Assembly: GCF_030682035.1 (NCBI RefSeq)
Contig: NZ_JAUXQZ010000025.1
Coordinates: 186,001-250,000 of the forward strand
DNA length: 64,000 nucleotides
Direction: 5' to 3'
DNA from: Brevundimonas sp.
GTDB lineage: Bacteria > Pseudomonadota > Alphaproteobacteria > Caulobacterales > Caulobacteraceae
Below the pieces are notes generated by a model, which did no database searches, was not told the DNA's origin, and was given only the letters and a program-made list of their open reading frames with translations. Positions within the stretch are counted from its first letter, which is position 1; each line of letters starts with the position of its first letter. The position numbers and the translations under genes are program-made. This document shows, piece after piece, positions 8,603 to 17,528 of the stretch.

Positions 8603-9019
8603 CTAGCTGCCGTATCGACCCACCAGCGGAAACCGCTCGGCCCAGAAGGCCGTCAGCTCGGGCAGGGCGTCGACGCGCCGCATGAGCTCGCCCATGCGCG
8701 GGGCGACCTCATGGAATCGCTTGCGGTGCGGCGTCCAGCGGCTGACCACCGACACATACAGGTCCAGAACCGTCAGCTCTGCGCCAAGAGGGAAACGCCC
8801 CGGCGTGATCCGGCTTTCCATCGCCGCCCGGCAGTCGGCGACGCGTTCGGCGGTGCGGACCTTGATCATCTCCTGGGCGGCGAGATCATCGCCCGGCAGT
8901 CGAGACGGCTCGTCCCGCACCCAGAACATCGAATAGACCACCGCCGGGACGAAGGTCATCCAGCGCAGGAACTGCGCCCGCCGCGGATCGCAGGGCTCGG
9001 GCGCCAAGCGCCGGTCAGG
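8603..9019 (-). pseudogene. 5'-truncated glutathione S-transferase remnant
   Basis: The reading frame encodes only an all-helical GST C-terminal domain: RRLAPEPCDPRRAQFLRWMTF, then VVYSMFW, and LTVLDLYVSVVSRW, the N-capping and hydrophobic staple region of GSTs. The thioredoxin-fold N-terminal half with the glutathione site is missing. The frame is closed by a TAG at 9020-9022 directly upstream of the domain, and none of the other minus frames up to the nrdB promoter encodes the missing half. A TTG at 9007 could start a 134-residue product, but no SD precedes it. Most likely a decaying gene left after deletion between this locus and nrdB. Confidence 0.65.
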
Positions 9020-9107
9020 CTAACGCGTCACCCGACCGTCCGCGCCCAAGACCGGCCCGGTCCGCCATAGGGAGGGCTTGGGTTTGTCCCCAGCGGCGTC
9101 CCCAGCT

Positions 9108-9234
9108 GAGTCCGGTTTACCTACCACATCTAGCGGTCGCGGAAAAAGTGATCGCAATATAGCCGCATTTCGGCTTGGCGCCGGGCGCGTGCGACCGCAT
9201 GGTGAATGCATCCCCCGGATTCGCCGCCAGAGTC
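9108..9234 (+). promoter_or_regulatory. nrdB upstream region with three GANTC sites and NrdR-like motifs
   Basis: GAGTC at 9108-9112, GATTC at 9218-9222 and GAGTC at 9230-9234 lie within 150 bases of the nrdB start. Two A/T-centred partly palindromic motifs, CCACATCTAGCGG (9124-9136) and CGCAATATAGCCG (9153-9165), resemble degenerate NrdR boxes, but their spacing is about 28-29 bp rather than 31-32. GANTC is the methylation target of CcrM in Caulobacterales and marks cell-cycle-timed promoters. Confidence 0.35.
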
Positions 9235-9257
9235 CTGTACCCAGAGCCCCAGTACCG

Positions 9258-10301
9258 ATGAACGCGCACGCCTCGATCAAGCCCACCACGCCCGGCCTGC
9301 TCACCGCCTCGGCGGCCTACAAGCCGTTCCGCTACCCGTGGGCGTTCGACATGTGGAAGAAGCAACAGCAGGTCCACTGGATGCCCGAAGAGGTGCCGCT
9401 GGGCGAGGACATGAAGGACTGGGCGGTCAATCTGACGCCGTCCGAGCGCAACCTGCTGACCCAGATTTTCCGCTTCTTCACCCAGGCGGATATCGAGGTC
9501 CAGGACAACTACATGGAAAAATACGGTCGGGTGTTCAAACCGACCGAGGTCAAGATGATGCTGGCCTCCTTCGCCAACATGGAGACCATCCACATCGCGG
9601 CCTACGCCCTGCTGCTCGAGACCATCGGCATGCCCGAGAGCGAGTTCGGGGCCTTCATGGAATACGAGGCCATGCGCGACAAGCATGACTTCATGGGCAG
9701 GTTCGGGGTCGAGACCAACGGCGACATCGCCCGGACGCTGGCCATGTTCGGCGGCTTCTCCGAAGGGCTTCAGCTGTTCGCCTCGTTCGCCATGCTGATG
9801 AATTTCCCCCGCCAGAACAAGATGAAGGGCATGGGCCAGATCGTCAGCTGGTCGGTCCGCGACGAGAGCCTGCATTGCGACGGCATCATCAAACTGTACC
9901 ACGCCTTCAACAAGGAGACCGGGGCCGTCACGCCCCAGGTCGCCGACGACATCGTCGAATGCTGCAAGACCGTGGTCGAGATGGAGGACCGCTTCATCGA
10001 CCTGGCCTTCGAGATGGGGCCGGTCAACGGCATGACGCCGGACGACATCAAACAGTATATCCGCTTCATCGCCGACTGGCGCCTGCGCCAGCTGCACCTC
10101 CCGGAGGTGTACGGCGTCAAGGAGAACCCGCTACCTTGGTTGCAGTCGATGCTGTCGGGTGTCGAACACGCCAATTTCTTCGAGGCCCGCGCCACCGAAT
10201 ACTCCAAGGCCGCCACCACCGGCGCCTGGCACGGCGCCGAGGGCGTCTGGGGCAGTTTCGACGCCATGATGCAGAAGCGGAAAGAGGGCGCGGAGGCCTG
10301 A
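9258..10301 (+). CDS. nrdB: class I ribonucleoside-diphosphate reductase, beta (radical) subunit
   Basis: The R2 protein that holds the dimetal centre and the tyrosyl radical. 347 residues from the ATG at 9258 (MNAHASIKPTTPGLL); the open frame reaches back to 9078 but the extra part has no family resemblance. Metal ligands are visible: acidic residues in QADIEVQDN, Glu and His in METIHIAAY with the radical Tyr four residues after the His, Glu in FSEGLQLF, and Glu and His in RDESLHCDG. The conserved Tyr argues for a classical Tyr-radical enzyme. No ATP-cone is fused at the N-terminus. Stands apart from nrdA, with its own upstream region. Confidence 0.93.
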   Translation: MNAHASIKPTTPGLLTASAAYKPFRYPWAFDMWKKQQQVHWMPEEVPLGEDMKDWAVNLTPSERNLLTQIFRFFTQADIEVQDNYMEKYGRVFKPTEVKMMLASFANMETIHIAAYALLLETIGMPESEFGAFMEYEAMRDKHDFMGRFGVETNGDIARTLAMFGGFSEGLQLFASFAMLMNFPRQNKMKGMGQIVSWSVRDESLHCDGIIKLYHAFNKETGAVTPQVADDIVECCKTVVEMEDRFIDLAFEMGPVNGMTPDDIKQYIRFIADWRLRQLHLPEVYGVKENPLPWLQSMLSGVEHANFFEARATEYSKAATTGAWHGAEGVWGSFDAMMQKRKEGAEA

Positions 10302-10431
10302 TGGGCCGGATGAGGGTCGGCTGGCTGAGGCGGCGAAGACGCCCCCGGACAGGCGACCCTCACCCTTTCGCCTTCACCGATCGCTCCACTCTCGGAGGTT
10401 CAAGCCCTGTCTCAACGGGAGAGGGAGTGTC
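10302..10431. other. convergent gap between nrdB and the molybdo-oxidoreductase gene
   Basis: 130 bases. It contains an imperfect, diverged palindrome (CCTCACCC near 10369 facing GGGAGAGGGAG near 10418) that looks like a worn copy of the GC-rich repeats found elsewhere in the window. A 51-codon ORF overlapping the nrdB stop (10301-10456) has no family signal and I do not call it a gene. Confidence 0.35.
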
Positions 10432-11190
10432 TCATATCCCCGCGAACCACTCGTAGCCCCGATCTTCCCAATAGCCGCCCTTGCCGCCGCCGAGGTGGGC
10501 GAAGCTCTCCACGGCCTCGATTCGCCGGATGTATTTGGCGTGTTTGTAGCCTAGCTGCCGTTCGACCCGCAGGCGCAGGGGCGCGCCGTGCGGGACCGGC
10601 AGGGTCTCGCCATTCATCACATAGGCCAGGATTGTCTGGGGGTGCCGGGCGTCAACCAGGTCGATGCTCTCGTAATAGCGCTCTCCATCCTCCTGCTGAT
10701 CGAGGGCGTCGAAACAGTGGAAGACGATGTAGCGCGCCTCGGGCTTCAGCCCGGCCTCGTCGAGCAAGGTCTCAAGCCGAACGCCGGTCCATTCGGCGAT
10801 CGAGGTCCAGCCCTCGACGCAGTCGTGTTTGGTGATCTGGCTCTGCGAGGGGCGGGTGCGCAGTTCCCTCAGGCTCAGCGAGAGGGGTCTTTCGACCAGA
10901 CCGTCGATGACCAGCCGGTAGGCGGCGAAGCCATCGGCCTTGAGCGCCTTGTAGTCCGCGGCCGCCGGATCGACCGAGCCGTTGGCGCGGAAGTCGGGGG
11001 AGATCTCGGCCCGGCTGTACGTCGGAGCCAGGGCGTCCCGCGGGATCAGCAGACGTTGCGCTCGCCGCGTCAGACCCTCGCCCATCCGCCGCGCCTGTTC
11101 GGCGAGACTGGTCCCGGCCTGGCCGCAGGCGGCGAGCATGGCGGTGGCGGCCGTGGCGAGGGCGCCGGTTAACCAGCGGCGACGGTTCAT
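10432..11190 (-). CDS. SUOX-fold molybdopterin-dependent oxidoreductase (MsrP-like)
   Basis: 252 residues with an exported N-terminus: MNRRRWLTGALATAATAMLA is a twin-arginine-like start (RRRW), followed by a Cys that could be lipid-modified (LAACGQ). The sulfite-oxidase fold is shown by KHDCVEGWTSIAEWTGV, where the Cys coordinates molybdenum, by FHCFDALDQ, by YVMNGETLPVPHGAPLRL and by the RQLGYKHAKYI block. In MsrP relatives these enzymes reduce methionine sulfoxide in periplasmic proteins with electrons from a cytochrome b; whether that is the substrate here is inference. Start overlaps the stop of the upstream cytochrome gene by 4 bases (ATGA), indicating a coupled two-gene unit. Confidence 0.85.
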   Translation of the reverse strand: MNRRRWLTGALATAATAMLAACGQAGTSLAEQARRMGEGLTRRAQRLLIPRDALAPTYSRAEISPDFRANGSVDPAAADYKALKADGFAAYRLVIDGLVERPLSLSLRELRTRPSQSQITKHDCVEGWTSIAEWTGVRLETLLDEAGLKPEARYIVFHCFDALDQQEDGERYYESIDLVDARHPQTILAYVMNGETLPVPHGAPLRLRVERQLGYKHAKYIRRIEAVESFAHLGGGKGGYWEDRGYEWFAGI

Positions 11191-11999
11191 GGCGTGTCTC
11201 CCGCACCGGCCCGTGGTTTGCGCCGAAGTTTCGGCCCCGCCGTGGAGCCCGGCGGCTCTATGACGAACCAGCCGGTGATCATTGAGCGCATGTTGTTGAA
11301 CAGGCCGGTCCAGATAACCAGGCCGACATGGATGAGGATGAAGCCGACGATCAGCCCCGCCGAGATGAAATGCAATGTCCGCGCCGACTGCCGCCCGCCC
11401 ATGATCTCCAGCAGCACCCCGCCGACGGCGTTGAAGCCGGGCGACATCGACAGGCCGGTGACCAGCATCATCGGCAGGACGAGCAGGATCATGGCCAGAT
11501 AGGTCAGCTTCTGGATGACGTTGTAGGTCCGGGCGTGGTCGTCGGTCGGGAAGTGGAAGCGGGCGTGCTCCACGACTGAGGGTCCGATGCCCCTCAGATC
11601 TGCACCCGTCGGCCAGAGGCGGCGGCCGAATCTGCGGCTGATCAGGCCGAAGATCAGATAGGCCAGGCCATTCAGGACAAAGACCCAGGCGAACAGGAAA
11701 TGCCAGTTGCGCGCTTCGGCCAGATTGCGGCCCTGCGGGATCAGCAGCCAGTCCGGCGGGGTCGGTGTGCTGAGCCATGGGTCGGCGAAGGTTGAGCGGA
11801 CGCCCCAGTACAGATGCGGATGCGCCAGCAGGATGTTGAGCCCGCTCATGATCAGCACAACGACGGCCACGACGTTCAGCCAATGCGCCAGCCTGACCCA
11901 TGCGGGGTGTCGCCAGACATCGGTGCGGCCCCCGGACAAGGGGCGATCCGCGCGCGGCTTCGGAGGCTCTGTCGGAGGCTCGGGGATGCTGTCGGTCAT
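11187..11999 (-). CDS. cytochrome b/b6-type membrane electron donor
   Basis: 270 residues and four to five membrane helices. His residues that can bind two b hemes lie in WVRLAHWLNVVAVVVLIMSG, in EARNWHFLFAWVFVLNGL and in LHFISAGLIVGFILIHVGLV. The fold matches the cytochrome b561/Ni-Fe-hydrogenase type b family. It is translationally coupled to the molybdo-oxidoreductase downstream and is its likely quinol-oxidising partner. The ATG at 11999 has GGGG 7 bases upstream; an ATG at 12005 is possible but has no SD spacing. Confidence 0.82.
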   Translation of the reverse strand: MTDSIPEPPTEPPKPRADRPLSGGRTDVWRHPAWVRLAHWLNVVAVVVLIMSGLNILLAHPHLYWGVRSTFADPWLSTPTPPDWLLIPQGRNLAEARNWHFLFAWVFVLNGLAYLIFGLISRRFGRRLWPTGADLRGIGPSVVEHARFHFPTDDHARTYNVIQKLTYLAMILLVLPMMLVTGLSMSPGFNAVGGVLLEIMGGRQSARTLHFISAGLIVGFILIHVGLVIWTGLFNNMRSMITGWFVIEPPGSTAGPKLRRKPRAGAGDTP

Positions 12000-12112
12000 G
12001 GTCATCCCCGGGCCTGCGCCGTTCGGGCCGAACGGTCTCACGACCGTGGGCGGGGCGCAACGCCGCCGACCGCGACGACGACCGGTCGGGCCGGAAGGTT
12101 ACAGGCCGTGCT

Positions 12113-12607
12113 TCAGTATTTCGGCGCGGAGGGCAGGCATCGACCGGTGCGTTGGCAGGCGGCCATCTCCGCCTCCCAGGCGGCGCGCTCGCGTTCATAA
12201 CGAAGACGGGCGGCCTCGGCGGCAGCTGCGTCGGCCTCCCACTGCGCACGCTGCGTCTCCAACCGGGCGGTCTCCGCGCGCCAGCGGGAGTCCTCCGCTT
12301 GCCAAGCGGCGGCCGCCTCGACTTCACGACGTTCGGCGGCATCGTTGCGGGCGGCGATCCCGACATTCAGGCGAATGGTCTCGGCGACCTCGGTCGGATC
12401 TTGCTCGGCCTCCGGGGCGGCGCTGTAGCTTTCGCCGCGCAACCGCAGCCACTCCTCGGAGCCCGGCGTCGGGCCGGCGGACGGCGCAGCGGGCGCGGGG
12501 GTCTGTCCCTTCGTCTGAGGCCCGCCTTGGGGCGCGGTCGTCTGGGCGACGACCGGCGCGGCGACCAGCAGCAGGGTGGCCACGGCAGCCAGGGTGAAAC
12601 GGGTCAT
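12113..12607 (-). CDS. secreted coiled-coil protein of unknown function
   Basis: 164 residues. A signal peptide (MTRFTLAAVATLLLVAAPVVAQ) is followed by a Pro/Gln/Ala-rich spacer (to about 50) and then a long charged Ala/Glu/Arg helix (residues ~75-152: EVEAAAAWQAEDSRWRAET and ERERAAWEAEMAACQ) that should form a coiled coil. The two Cys near the end (AACQRTGRCL) could form a disulphide. I do not recognise a family. It lies between the sensor kinase and the cytochrome gene on the same strand, with ~110-base gaps, so membership in either unit is uncertain. Confidence 0.7.
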   Translation of the reverse strand: MTRFTLAAVATLLLVAAPVVAQTTAPQGGPQTKGQTPAPAAPSAGPTPGSEEWLRLRGESYSAAPEAEQDPTEVAETIRLNVGIAARNDAAERREVEAAAAWQAEDSRWRAETARLETQRAQWEADAAAAEAARLRYERERAAWEAEMAACQRTGRCLPSAPKY

Positions 12608-12699
12608 GCAGGGCCTCCTGAACAGAAATGCATACGGCGAAGCTGGGTGGTTTCGTGCGGTTCCGCCAGCGATAACGCCGGTCGGGCGATTTGGTCCCT

Positions 12700-14163
12700 T
12701 CAGTGTGGCAGACGCAGGGCGAAGGTCGTGCCCATCGGCCCGGTCTCGACCAGGGTCAGGGCGCCGCCGTGGCTGGCCGCCAGTTCACGCGAGATGGCCA
12801 GCCCCAATCCGGCGCCTTCCGAAGCCCGGCCGCTGACGAAGGGCTCGAACAGGCTTTCCGACAGGCGCGGCGGAATGCCGGGGCCGTCGTCCGCGATGTG
12901 AATGACGCAGTCGCTGTCCTCGGTCAGGGCGGTCACGCGGACCACGCCCTTGCGGCCCGTGCGGCGGGTCGGGTCGCTCTCGATGGCCTGACGGGCGTTG
13001 CGCATCAGATTGACCAGCACGCGGTGCAACTGGTCGGCGTCTGCCTGGATGCTCAGTCGCGCCGGAATGGATTTCGTGAGGCGGACGCCTTCCGCCGTCA
13101 GTCCCGCGTCCTCGGCCGCCGCTGCGATGGCCGGCGCCAGCGGGATGCGGACCCGCTGCGGCGGCGGCTCCTCGCTCTTGCCGTACTCCAGCACATTGCG
13201 CGACAGGGCGGCGGCGCGGCCCAGCGCCCGCTCGAGCCGCGGCAGGACCCGAGCGACCTCGGGGTCGGGCGAATCGGCTAACCGCTCGGACGCCATCTGG
13301 GCCGAGGTCAGCATGTTGCGCAGGTCGTGATTGATCTTGGCTACCGCCTCGCCCAGCGCGACCAGACGGGCGCGGGAACGCAGCGAGACGCGCACCTCCT
13401 CCTGCATCCGGGCCAGCTCGCGCTCGACCCGTCCAATCTCATCGTGCCGATCGCTGGGTGGATCGCCCTCGGTCTCCGGATCGAGGGCGAAATGCTCGAT
13501 CGAGCGGGTGACCCGCCGCAGCGGTTGCAGCACCAGAAAGGCCAGGCCGCCGTACAGCAGTCCGCCGGCCACAAGCGAGATCAGCAGCGACATCAACAGG
13601 CTGTTGAGCAGGAAGACGCCCAGCTCGGCCTTCAGTGGTTCGGCGGGCGCCAGAATCTCGATGAAGTCGCCGGAGCGGTAGCGCGGCCGGGCCTGAACCC
13701 GAATGGATCGGTCAGGGTGCCCGGTCAGGGTGCGCCAGGGATCCGCGATCCGGTTCACCGGTCGGCTCTGGCGCAGGTCGATCAGGTCCGGCGTTCGGGG
13801 CAGGTTGGGGGCCTGCAGCAGCAGCCGGCGCACCCCCTGGTCGCCGACCACCACCGCCTGCACCCCGCCGATAGCCAGCAGCTGCTCAGCGGCGTCATCC
13901 TCGACCGCCGAATAGGGCAGGGCCTCGACCCCCACCGAGGCCAGCTCCGCCGATTGCAACCGGTCCAGCAGCCAGCGCTCGTGGAAGCTGGCCGCGCTGG
14001 GGACGATGATCAGAATCTCGACCACCACGGTGAAGATGAAGGTCAGCAGCAGCAGCCGCCAGGCCAGAGCGTCGGGCGCATGGATTTTCGCCCGCTCGCG
14101 CCAGTCGGCGGGCATGCGCAGGGCCTGCCGGACGTCGCTCAGCAAGGGCCGGAAACGGTTCAT
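12700..14163 (-). CDS. sensor histidine kinase with periplasmic sensor and HAMP
   Basis: 487 residues. TM1 at about 35-56 (LLLLTFIFTVVVEILIIVP), a ~125-residue periplasmic loop, TM2 at about 184-210, a HAMP-like segment (LQPLRRVTRSIEHFA), then a dimerisation block with an unusual H box, VAKINHDLRNMLTSAQ (phospho-His near residue 278). The ATPase shows the N box NLMRNARQAIE and G boxes IADDGPGIPP and GAGLGLAISREL. The KINHDLRN form is typical of a kinase clade in alphaproteobacteria whose targets are mostly unknown. No response regulator is adjacent. Confidence 0.85.
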   Translation of the reverse strand: MNRFRPLLSDVRQALRMPADWRERAKIHAPDALAWRLLLLTFIFTVVVEILIIVPSAASFHERWLLDRLQSAELASVGVEALPYSAVEDDAAEQLLAIGGVQAVVVGDQGVRRLLLQAPNLPRTPDLIDLRQSRPVNRIADPWRTLTGHPDRSIRVQARPRYRSGDFIEILAPAEPLKAELGVFLLNSLLMSLLISLVAGGLLYGGLAFLVLQPLRRVTRSIEHFALDPETEGDPPSDRHDEIGRVERELARMQEEVRVSLRSRARLVALGEAVAKINHDLRNMLTSAQMASERLADSPDPEVARVLPRLERALGRAAALSRNVLEYGKSEEPPPQRVRIPLAPAIAAAAEDAGLTAEGVRLTKSIPARLSIQADADQLHRVLVNLMRNARQAIESDPTRRTGRKGVVRVTALTEDSDCVIHIADDGPGIPPRLSESLFEPFVSGRASEGAGLGLAISRELAASHGGALTLVETGPMGTTFALRLPH

Positions 14164-14203
14164 ACGCCGCTTAACGCAAAGCTCGGGCCAAAAGCTGCGC
14201 CGT

Positions 14204-14926
14204 TCATGCCGCCGCCTTTCGCCCCAACGCCTTCTGCAGGCCTTTCAGCCCGAACGGCAGGACGACCGCCAGGACGAAAACGCCGGCCATTGGGGCCCAG
14301 AACTGGCCGAACAGCGCCTGGAAGTCCGGATTGGGGTTGGTCTGGAGCAGCTCGTTCAGTCGCGCGCCGATCCAGCAGTAGATGATGTGGGCCGGCAGCA
14401 GGCCAATGACCGTGGCGACTGTATAGGGCGTCAGCCGCACCGACATTATGCCAGCGGCGACGTTGATCATATGGAATGGCACGACCACGGCGAGCCGTGT
14501 GGCCAGGACATACCAGAACGTATCCTTGTCGATGGCCTGACAAACCTTCTGCATCAGGCCCCGGTCACGTTCGGCCTTGTTTCTCAGGGCTTGGCCAAGC
14601 GCGGAACGGGCCACGGCATAGACGATAAGGGCGCCCACGGTGGCCGCGATCGAGGTCGAGACGCCGCCGACCCATGGACCGAACAAATAGCCGGCGGTGA
14701 TGGTGACGAAAAAGACTCCCGGCACCACGCTGGCGGTCAGGACGGCGAACACCGCCATCAGGATCAGCAGGCACAGAAGGTAGTTGGCGTCCTTGAAGGC
14801 ATGGAATTCCGCCCCGTGATCGCGGATGGTGTCCAGCGAGAGGTAGCGGTTCCAGCCCATGGCGAAGATCAGGGCGATGACGCCGGCCAGCAAAATCAGG
14901 GGCAGAAAGCGTTTGATCCGGTTCAT
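14204..14926 (-). CDS. TVP38/TMEM64-family (DedA-like/VTT) membrane protein
   Basis: 240 residues with about six hydrophobic segments. The VTT domain core is visible as ASVVPGVFFVTITAGYLFG followed by VSTSIAATVGALIVYAVARS, and the re-entrant proline loop as LATRLAVVVPFHMINVAAGI. Bacterial relatives are linked to lipid carrier transport across the inner membrane; the substrate here is unknown. It is separated from the sensor kinase by 40 bases on the same strand and is divergent from rpmH. Confidence 0.82.
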   Translation of the reverse strand: MNRIKRFLPLILLAGVIALIFAMGWNRYLSLDTIRDHGAEFHAFKDANYLLCLLILMAVFAVLTASVVPGVFFVTITAGYLFGPWVGGVSTSIAATVGALIVYAVARSALGQALRNKAERDRGLMQKVCQAIDKDTFWYVLATRLAVVVPFHMINVAAGIMSVRLTPYTVATVIGLLPAHIIYCWIGARLNELLQTNPNPDFQALFGQFWAPMAGVFVLAVVLPFGLKGLQKALGRKAAA

Positions 14927-14953
14927 TGTCTCTCCGCAGAGGGGCCGTCGGCG

Positions 14954-14982
14954 TTGACACCGCGGGCCCTGCCGCTTATACG
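14954..14982 (+). promoter_or_regulatory. sigma-70-like promoter of rpmH
   Basis: A consensus -35 TTGACA at 14954-14959 is followed, after 17 bases, by TATACG at 14977-14982 (or TTATAC at 14976 with 16 bases). Transcription would begin near 14989, giving a ~55-base leader before the rpmH GTG. A near-perfect housekeeping promoter fits a ribosomal protein gene. Confidence 0.65.
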
Positions 14983-15044
14983 CCCGCCCTTCCCGCGACG
15001 GACGCTTTCCGCCGCCTTTTTGTTTTCAGTCCCAGGAGCCGAAC

Positions 15045-15179
15045 GTGAAGCGGACCTATCAGCCGTCGCGACTCGTGCGCAAGCGCCGTCACGGCTTCCG
15101 TTCGCGGATGGCTACCAAGAACGGACAGAAGATTGTTGCGCGGCGCCGCGCCAAGGGCCGCAAGCGCCTGACGGCCTGA
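15045..15179 (+). CDS. rpmH: 50S ribosomal protein L34
   Basis: A 44-residue very basic protein beginning [20 protein letters not shown] and ending KGRKRLTA, which covers the whole L34 family from end to end. It binds 23S rRNA late in 50S assembly. It starts with GTG, preceded by CAGGAG 6 bases upstream. First gene of the conserved rpmH-rnpA-yidC cluster; it is too short to appear in routine ORF lists. Confidence 0.97.
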   Translation: MKRTYQPSRLVRKRRHGFRSRMATKNGQKIVARRRAKGRKRLTA

Positions 15180-15190
15180 TCTTTTCCAGT

Positions 15191-15310
15191 CCTCCCCCGT
15201 CGGGGGAGGGGGACCATGCGAAGCATGGTGGAGGGGGCCGGACCCGAAAGCCTGTGGATGGGATTCGCCCCCTCCGCCGCTTCGCGGTCCCCCTCCCCCA
15301 ACGGGGGAGG
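15191..15310. repeat. GC-rich palindromic repeat, paired inverted copies (rpmH-rnpA)
   Basis: Two inverted copies of one unit. The left copy starts CCTCCCCC and has GGGGGAGGGGGACC, then a hairpin ATGCGAAGCAT; the right copy reads GGTCCCCCTCCCCC and ends CGGGGGAGG. Each copy is itself a nested hairpin. The last bases (15306-15310) form the Shine-Dalgarno of rnpA. Close relatives are at 18177-18304, 24597-24708, 24996-25122 and 34271-34317. Confidence 0.85.
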
Positions 15311-15314
15311 AATA

Positions 15315-15716
15315 ATGAGCGACCCTTTCAAAATCGAACGCCTGACTTCGCGGCCCCAGTTTCTGGCGGCCGCGAAGGGCGTTTCAGAGGCCCGGGGCGC
15401 GGTGGTCGTGCAGCGGCTCGACCGCCAGGACGGCGTCGAGACCGTGCGGCTGGGCTTCACCGCCACGCGCAAGGTCGGAAACGCCGTCATCCGCAACCGC
15501 GCCAAACGCCGTCTGAGAGAAGCCGCCCGGGCCACGGCGCCCCTGTTGGCGGTCCCCGGCAGCGACTATGTCTTCATCGCCCGCATGGGGACGGCGGACC
15601 GTCCCTGGGACCGTTTGCTTGACGATGTGAAATCGGCGCTTACAAGGCTCGCGACCCCGCGGCCGGCGCCCAAGACTGCGCCCACAACGCCCGCAACCGC
15701 CGGCCAGGATTCCTGA
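15315..15716 (+). CDS. rnpA: ribonuclease P protein component
   Basis: 133 residues. It binds RNase P RNA to process tRNA 5' ends. The family signature is clear in [20 protein letters not shown] followed by RLREAAR; the N-terminal RLTSRPQF block also fits. The ATG at 15315 follows GGGGGAGG with a 4-base spacer, and that SD belongs to the palindromic repeat in front of it. The C-terminal ~25 residues ([16 protein letters not shown]) are a low-complexity tail not found in most relatives. The yidD gene that often follows rnpA is not between it and yidC. Confidence 0.95.
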   Translation: MSDPFKIERLTSRPQFLAAAKGVSEARGAVVVQRLDRQDGVETVRLGFTATRKVGNAVIRNRAKRRLREAARATAPLLAVPGSDYVFIARMGTADRPWDRLLDDVKSALTRLATPRPAPKTAPTTPATAGQDS

Positions 15717-15721
15717 TCTCC

Positions 15722-17527
15722 ATGCCTCCACACGACAACAGCCGAAACACGATCCTTTTTGTCGTGATCGCGGCCATCATGCTGATCGCCTACAGCTTCT
15801 TCGTGATGGAGCCCCAGGCCGCGAGGCGGAAGGCCGCCCAGCAGGCCGCGGCTGAGCAGACCGCAGCCGGTCCGGCCGCCGGGACGACGACCGCATCGCC
15901 CGTCGCCACCGTCTTCACCGAGGACCGCACGGTGGCCTTGGCCCGCGGCGGCGCCCGGGTGCCGATCCAGAGCGGGACGGTGACGGGCTCGCTGTCGCTG
16001 CGCGGCGCGCGCATCGATGACCTGTTCCTGACCGGCTATCAGGAAACCAATGCGGCGGACTCGCCGCCGGTTGAGCTGTTCCGCCCCGAGGGCATGCGTC
16101 ACGCCTACTACGCCCAGTTTGGCTGGAGCGGCCCCAACGTGACCGGCGGGGTGCCGGGTGGTGACACGCCGTGGCGCCTGACCGACGGCTCCACGCTGAC
16201 GCCGACGACGCCCGTGACCTTGACCTGGGACAACGGCGCTGGCCTGCGATTCACGCGTAAGATCAGCATCGACGCCCAGTATTTGTTCACCGTCACCGAC
16301 ACCGTCGCCAACTTCAGCGCCCAGGCGGTGACCATCGCGCCGGGCGCCAAGGTCGAGCGTCAGGGCGTGCCCGACCTTCTCGGCCGCAACCAGATCCTGC
16401 ATGAGGGCGGCATCGGCACCTTCGGCGCGGACGGCGCCTACTCAACCGAGCAGCTGAAATACAAGGCCTGGGCCAAGAAGCCGGTGCAGGAGCACACCTC
16501 GACCGGCGGCTGGATGGGCATCACCGACAAATACTGGCTGGCGGCCCTGATCCCGCAGCAGGACGAACAGATCGAGGCGGTTTTCCGCGTCACGGACGCC
16601 GCCCATGGGGACGTCCATTCGGCCACCATGCTGGGCGAGGCCCACACCATCGCGCCCGGTCGCCAGATCACCGAGACCCAGCGCCTGTTCGCCGGCGCCA
16701 AGCGCAACGAGATCCTGGCCGGCTATGAGAAGAGTCTCGGCCTGCCGCGTTTCATCTACGCCATCGACTGGGGCATCCTGTTCTTCCTGACCCGCCCGAT
16801 CTTCATGCTGGTCGAATTCTACTACGGCATCCTGGGCAATTTCGGCCTGGCCATCCTGGCCCTGACCCTGACCGTCCGCCTGATCATGTTCCCGCTGGCC
16901 AACAAGAGCTACGAGAGCATGTCCAAGATGCGGACCCTCCAGCCCAGGATGGAGGAGCTGAAGAAGAAGCACCCCGACGATCCGGCGAAACAGCAGCAGG
17001 AGCTGATGGCGCTGTATCAGAAGGAGAAGATCAATCCGCTGGCGGGCTGCCTGCCCCTGCTGCTGCAGATCCCGGTCTTCTACTCCGTATACAAGATGCT
17101 GTTCGTGACCATCGAGATGCGGCACGAGCCCTTCTTCGGCTGGATCCGCGACCTGTCGGCGCCCGACCCGTCGACGATCTGGAACCTGTTCGGCCTGATT
17201 CCCTGGGACCCGTCCTCGGCGCCGCTGATCGGAACCTATCTGGCCGGCACCTTTGCGCTCAGCGTCCTGGCGATATTCTACGGCCTGACCATGTGGCTGC
17301 AGATGGCGATGAGCCCGCCGGCGCCGGATCCGATGCAGCGCCGCATCTTCCAGTTCATGCCGATCGTCTTCACCTTCATCATGGCCACCTTCCCGGCGGG
17401 CCTGCTGATCTACTGGGCCTGGTCCAACATCCTGACCATCATCCAGCAGTATGTGATCATGCATCGTCTGAAGGCCGAGAACCCGATCGACACCTTCATC
17501 GAGCGGATCAGGAAGGCGAAGGCCTGA
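15722..17527 (+). CDS. yidC: membrane protein insertase YidC
   Basis: 601 residues, the long proteobacterial form. TM1 (residues ~9-27, [19 protein letters not shown]) is followed by a large periplasmic beta domain (to about 345), then the insertase core: [20 protein letters not shown], the cytoplasmic hairpin [40 protein letters not shown] and the last pair of helices. It inserts proteins into the inner membrane alone or with SecYEG. It starts 5 bases after the rnpA stop and is followed almost at once by engB, so rpmH-rnpA-yidC-engB is probably one transcript. Confidence 0.97.
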   Translation: MPPHDNSRNTILFVVIAAIMLIAYSFFVMEPQAARRKAAQQAAAEQTAAGPAAGTTTASPVATVFTEDRTVALARGGARVPIQSGTVTGSLSLRGARIDDLFLTGYQETNAADSPPVELFRPEGMRHAYYAQFGWSGPNVTGGVPGGDTPWRLTDGSTLTPTTPVTLTWDNGAGLRFTRKISIDAQYLFTVTDTVANFSAQAVTIAPGAKVERQGVPDLLGRNQILHEGGIGTFGADGAYSTEQLKYKAWAKKPVQEHTSTGGWMGITDKYWLAALIPQQDEQIEAVFRVTDAAHGDVHSATMLGEAHTIAPGRQITETQRLFAGAKRNEILAGYEKSLGLPRFIYAIDWGILFFLTRPIFMLVEFYYGILGNFGLAILALTLTVRLIMFPLANKSYESMSKMRTLQPRMEELKKKHPDDPAKQQQELMALYQKEKINPLAGCLPLLLQIPVFYSVYKMLFVTIEMRHEPFFGWIRDLSAPDPSTIWNLFGLIPWDPSSAPLIGTYLAGTFALSVLAIFYGLTMWLQMAMSPPAPDPMQRRIFQFMPIVFTFIMATFPAGLLIYWAWSNILTIIQQYVIMHRLKAENPIDTFIERIRKAKA

Positions 17528-17528
17528 G

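Noticed and set aside
10301..10456. A 51-codon ORF overlapping the nrdB stop
   Set aside because: It crosses a worn repeat and the end of the convergent gene, with Arg/Pro-rich product and no family.
14006..15622. A long plus-strand frame across the sensor kinase, TVP38 and rnpA genes
   Set aside because: It runs antisense to two genes and contains no recognisable domain; rpmH and rnpA in another frame explain the region.
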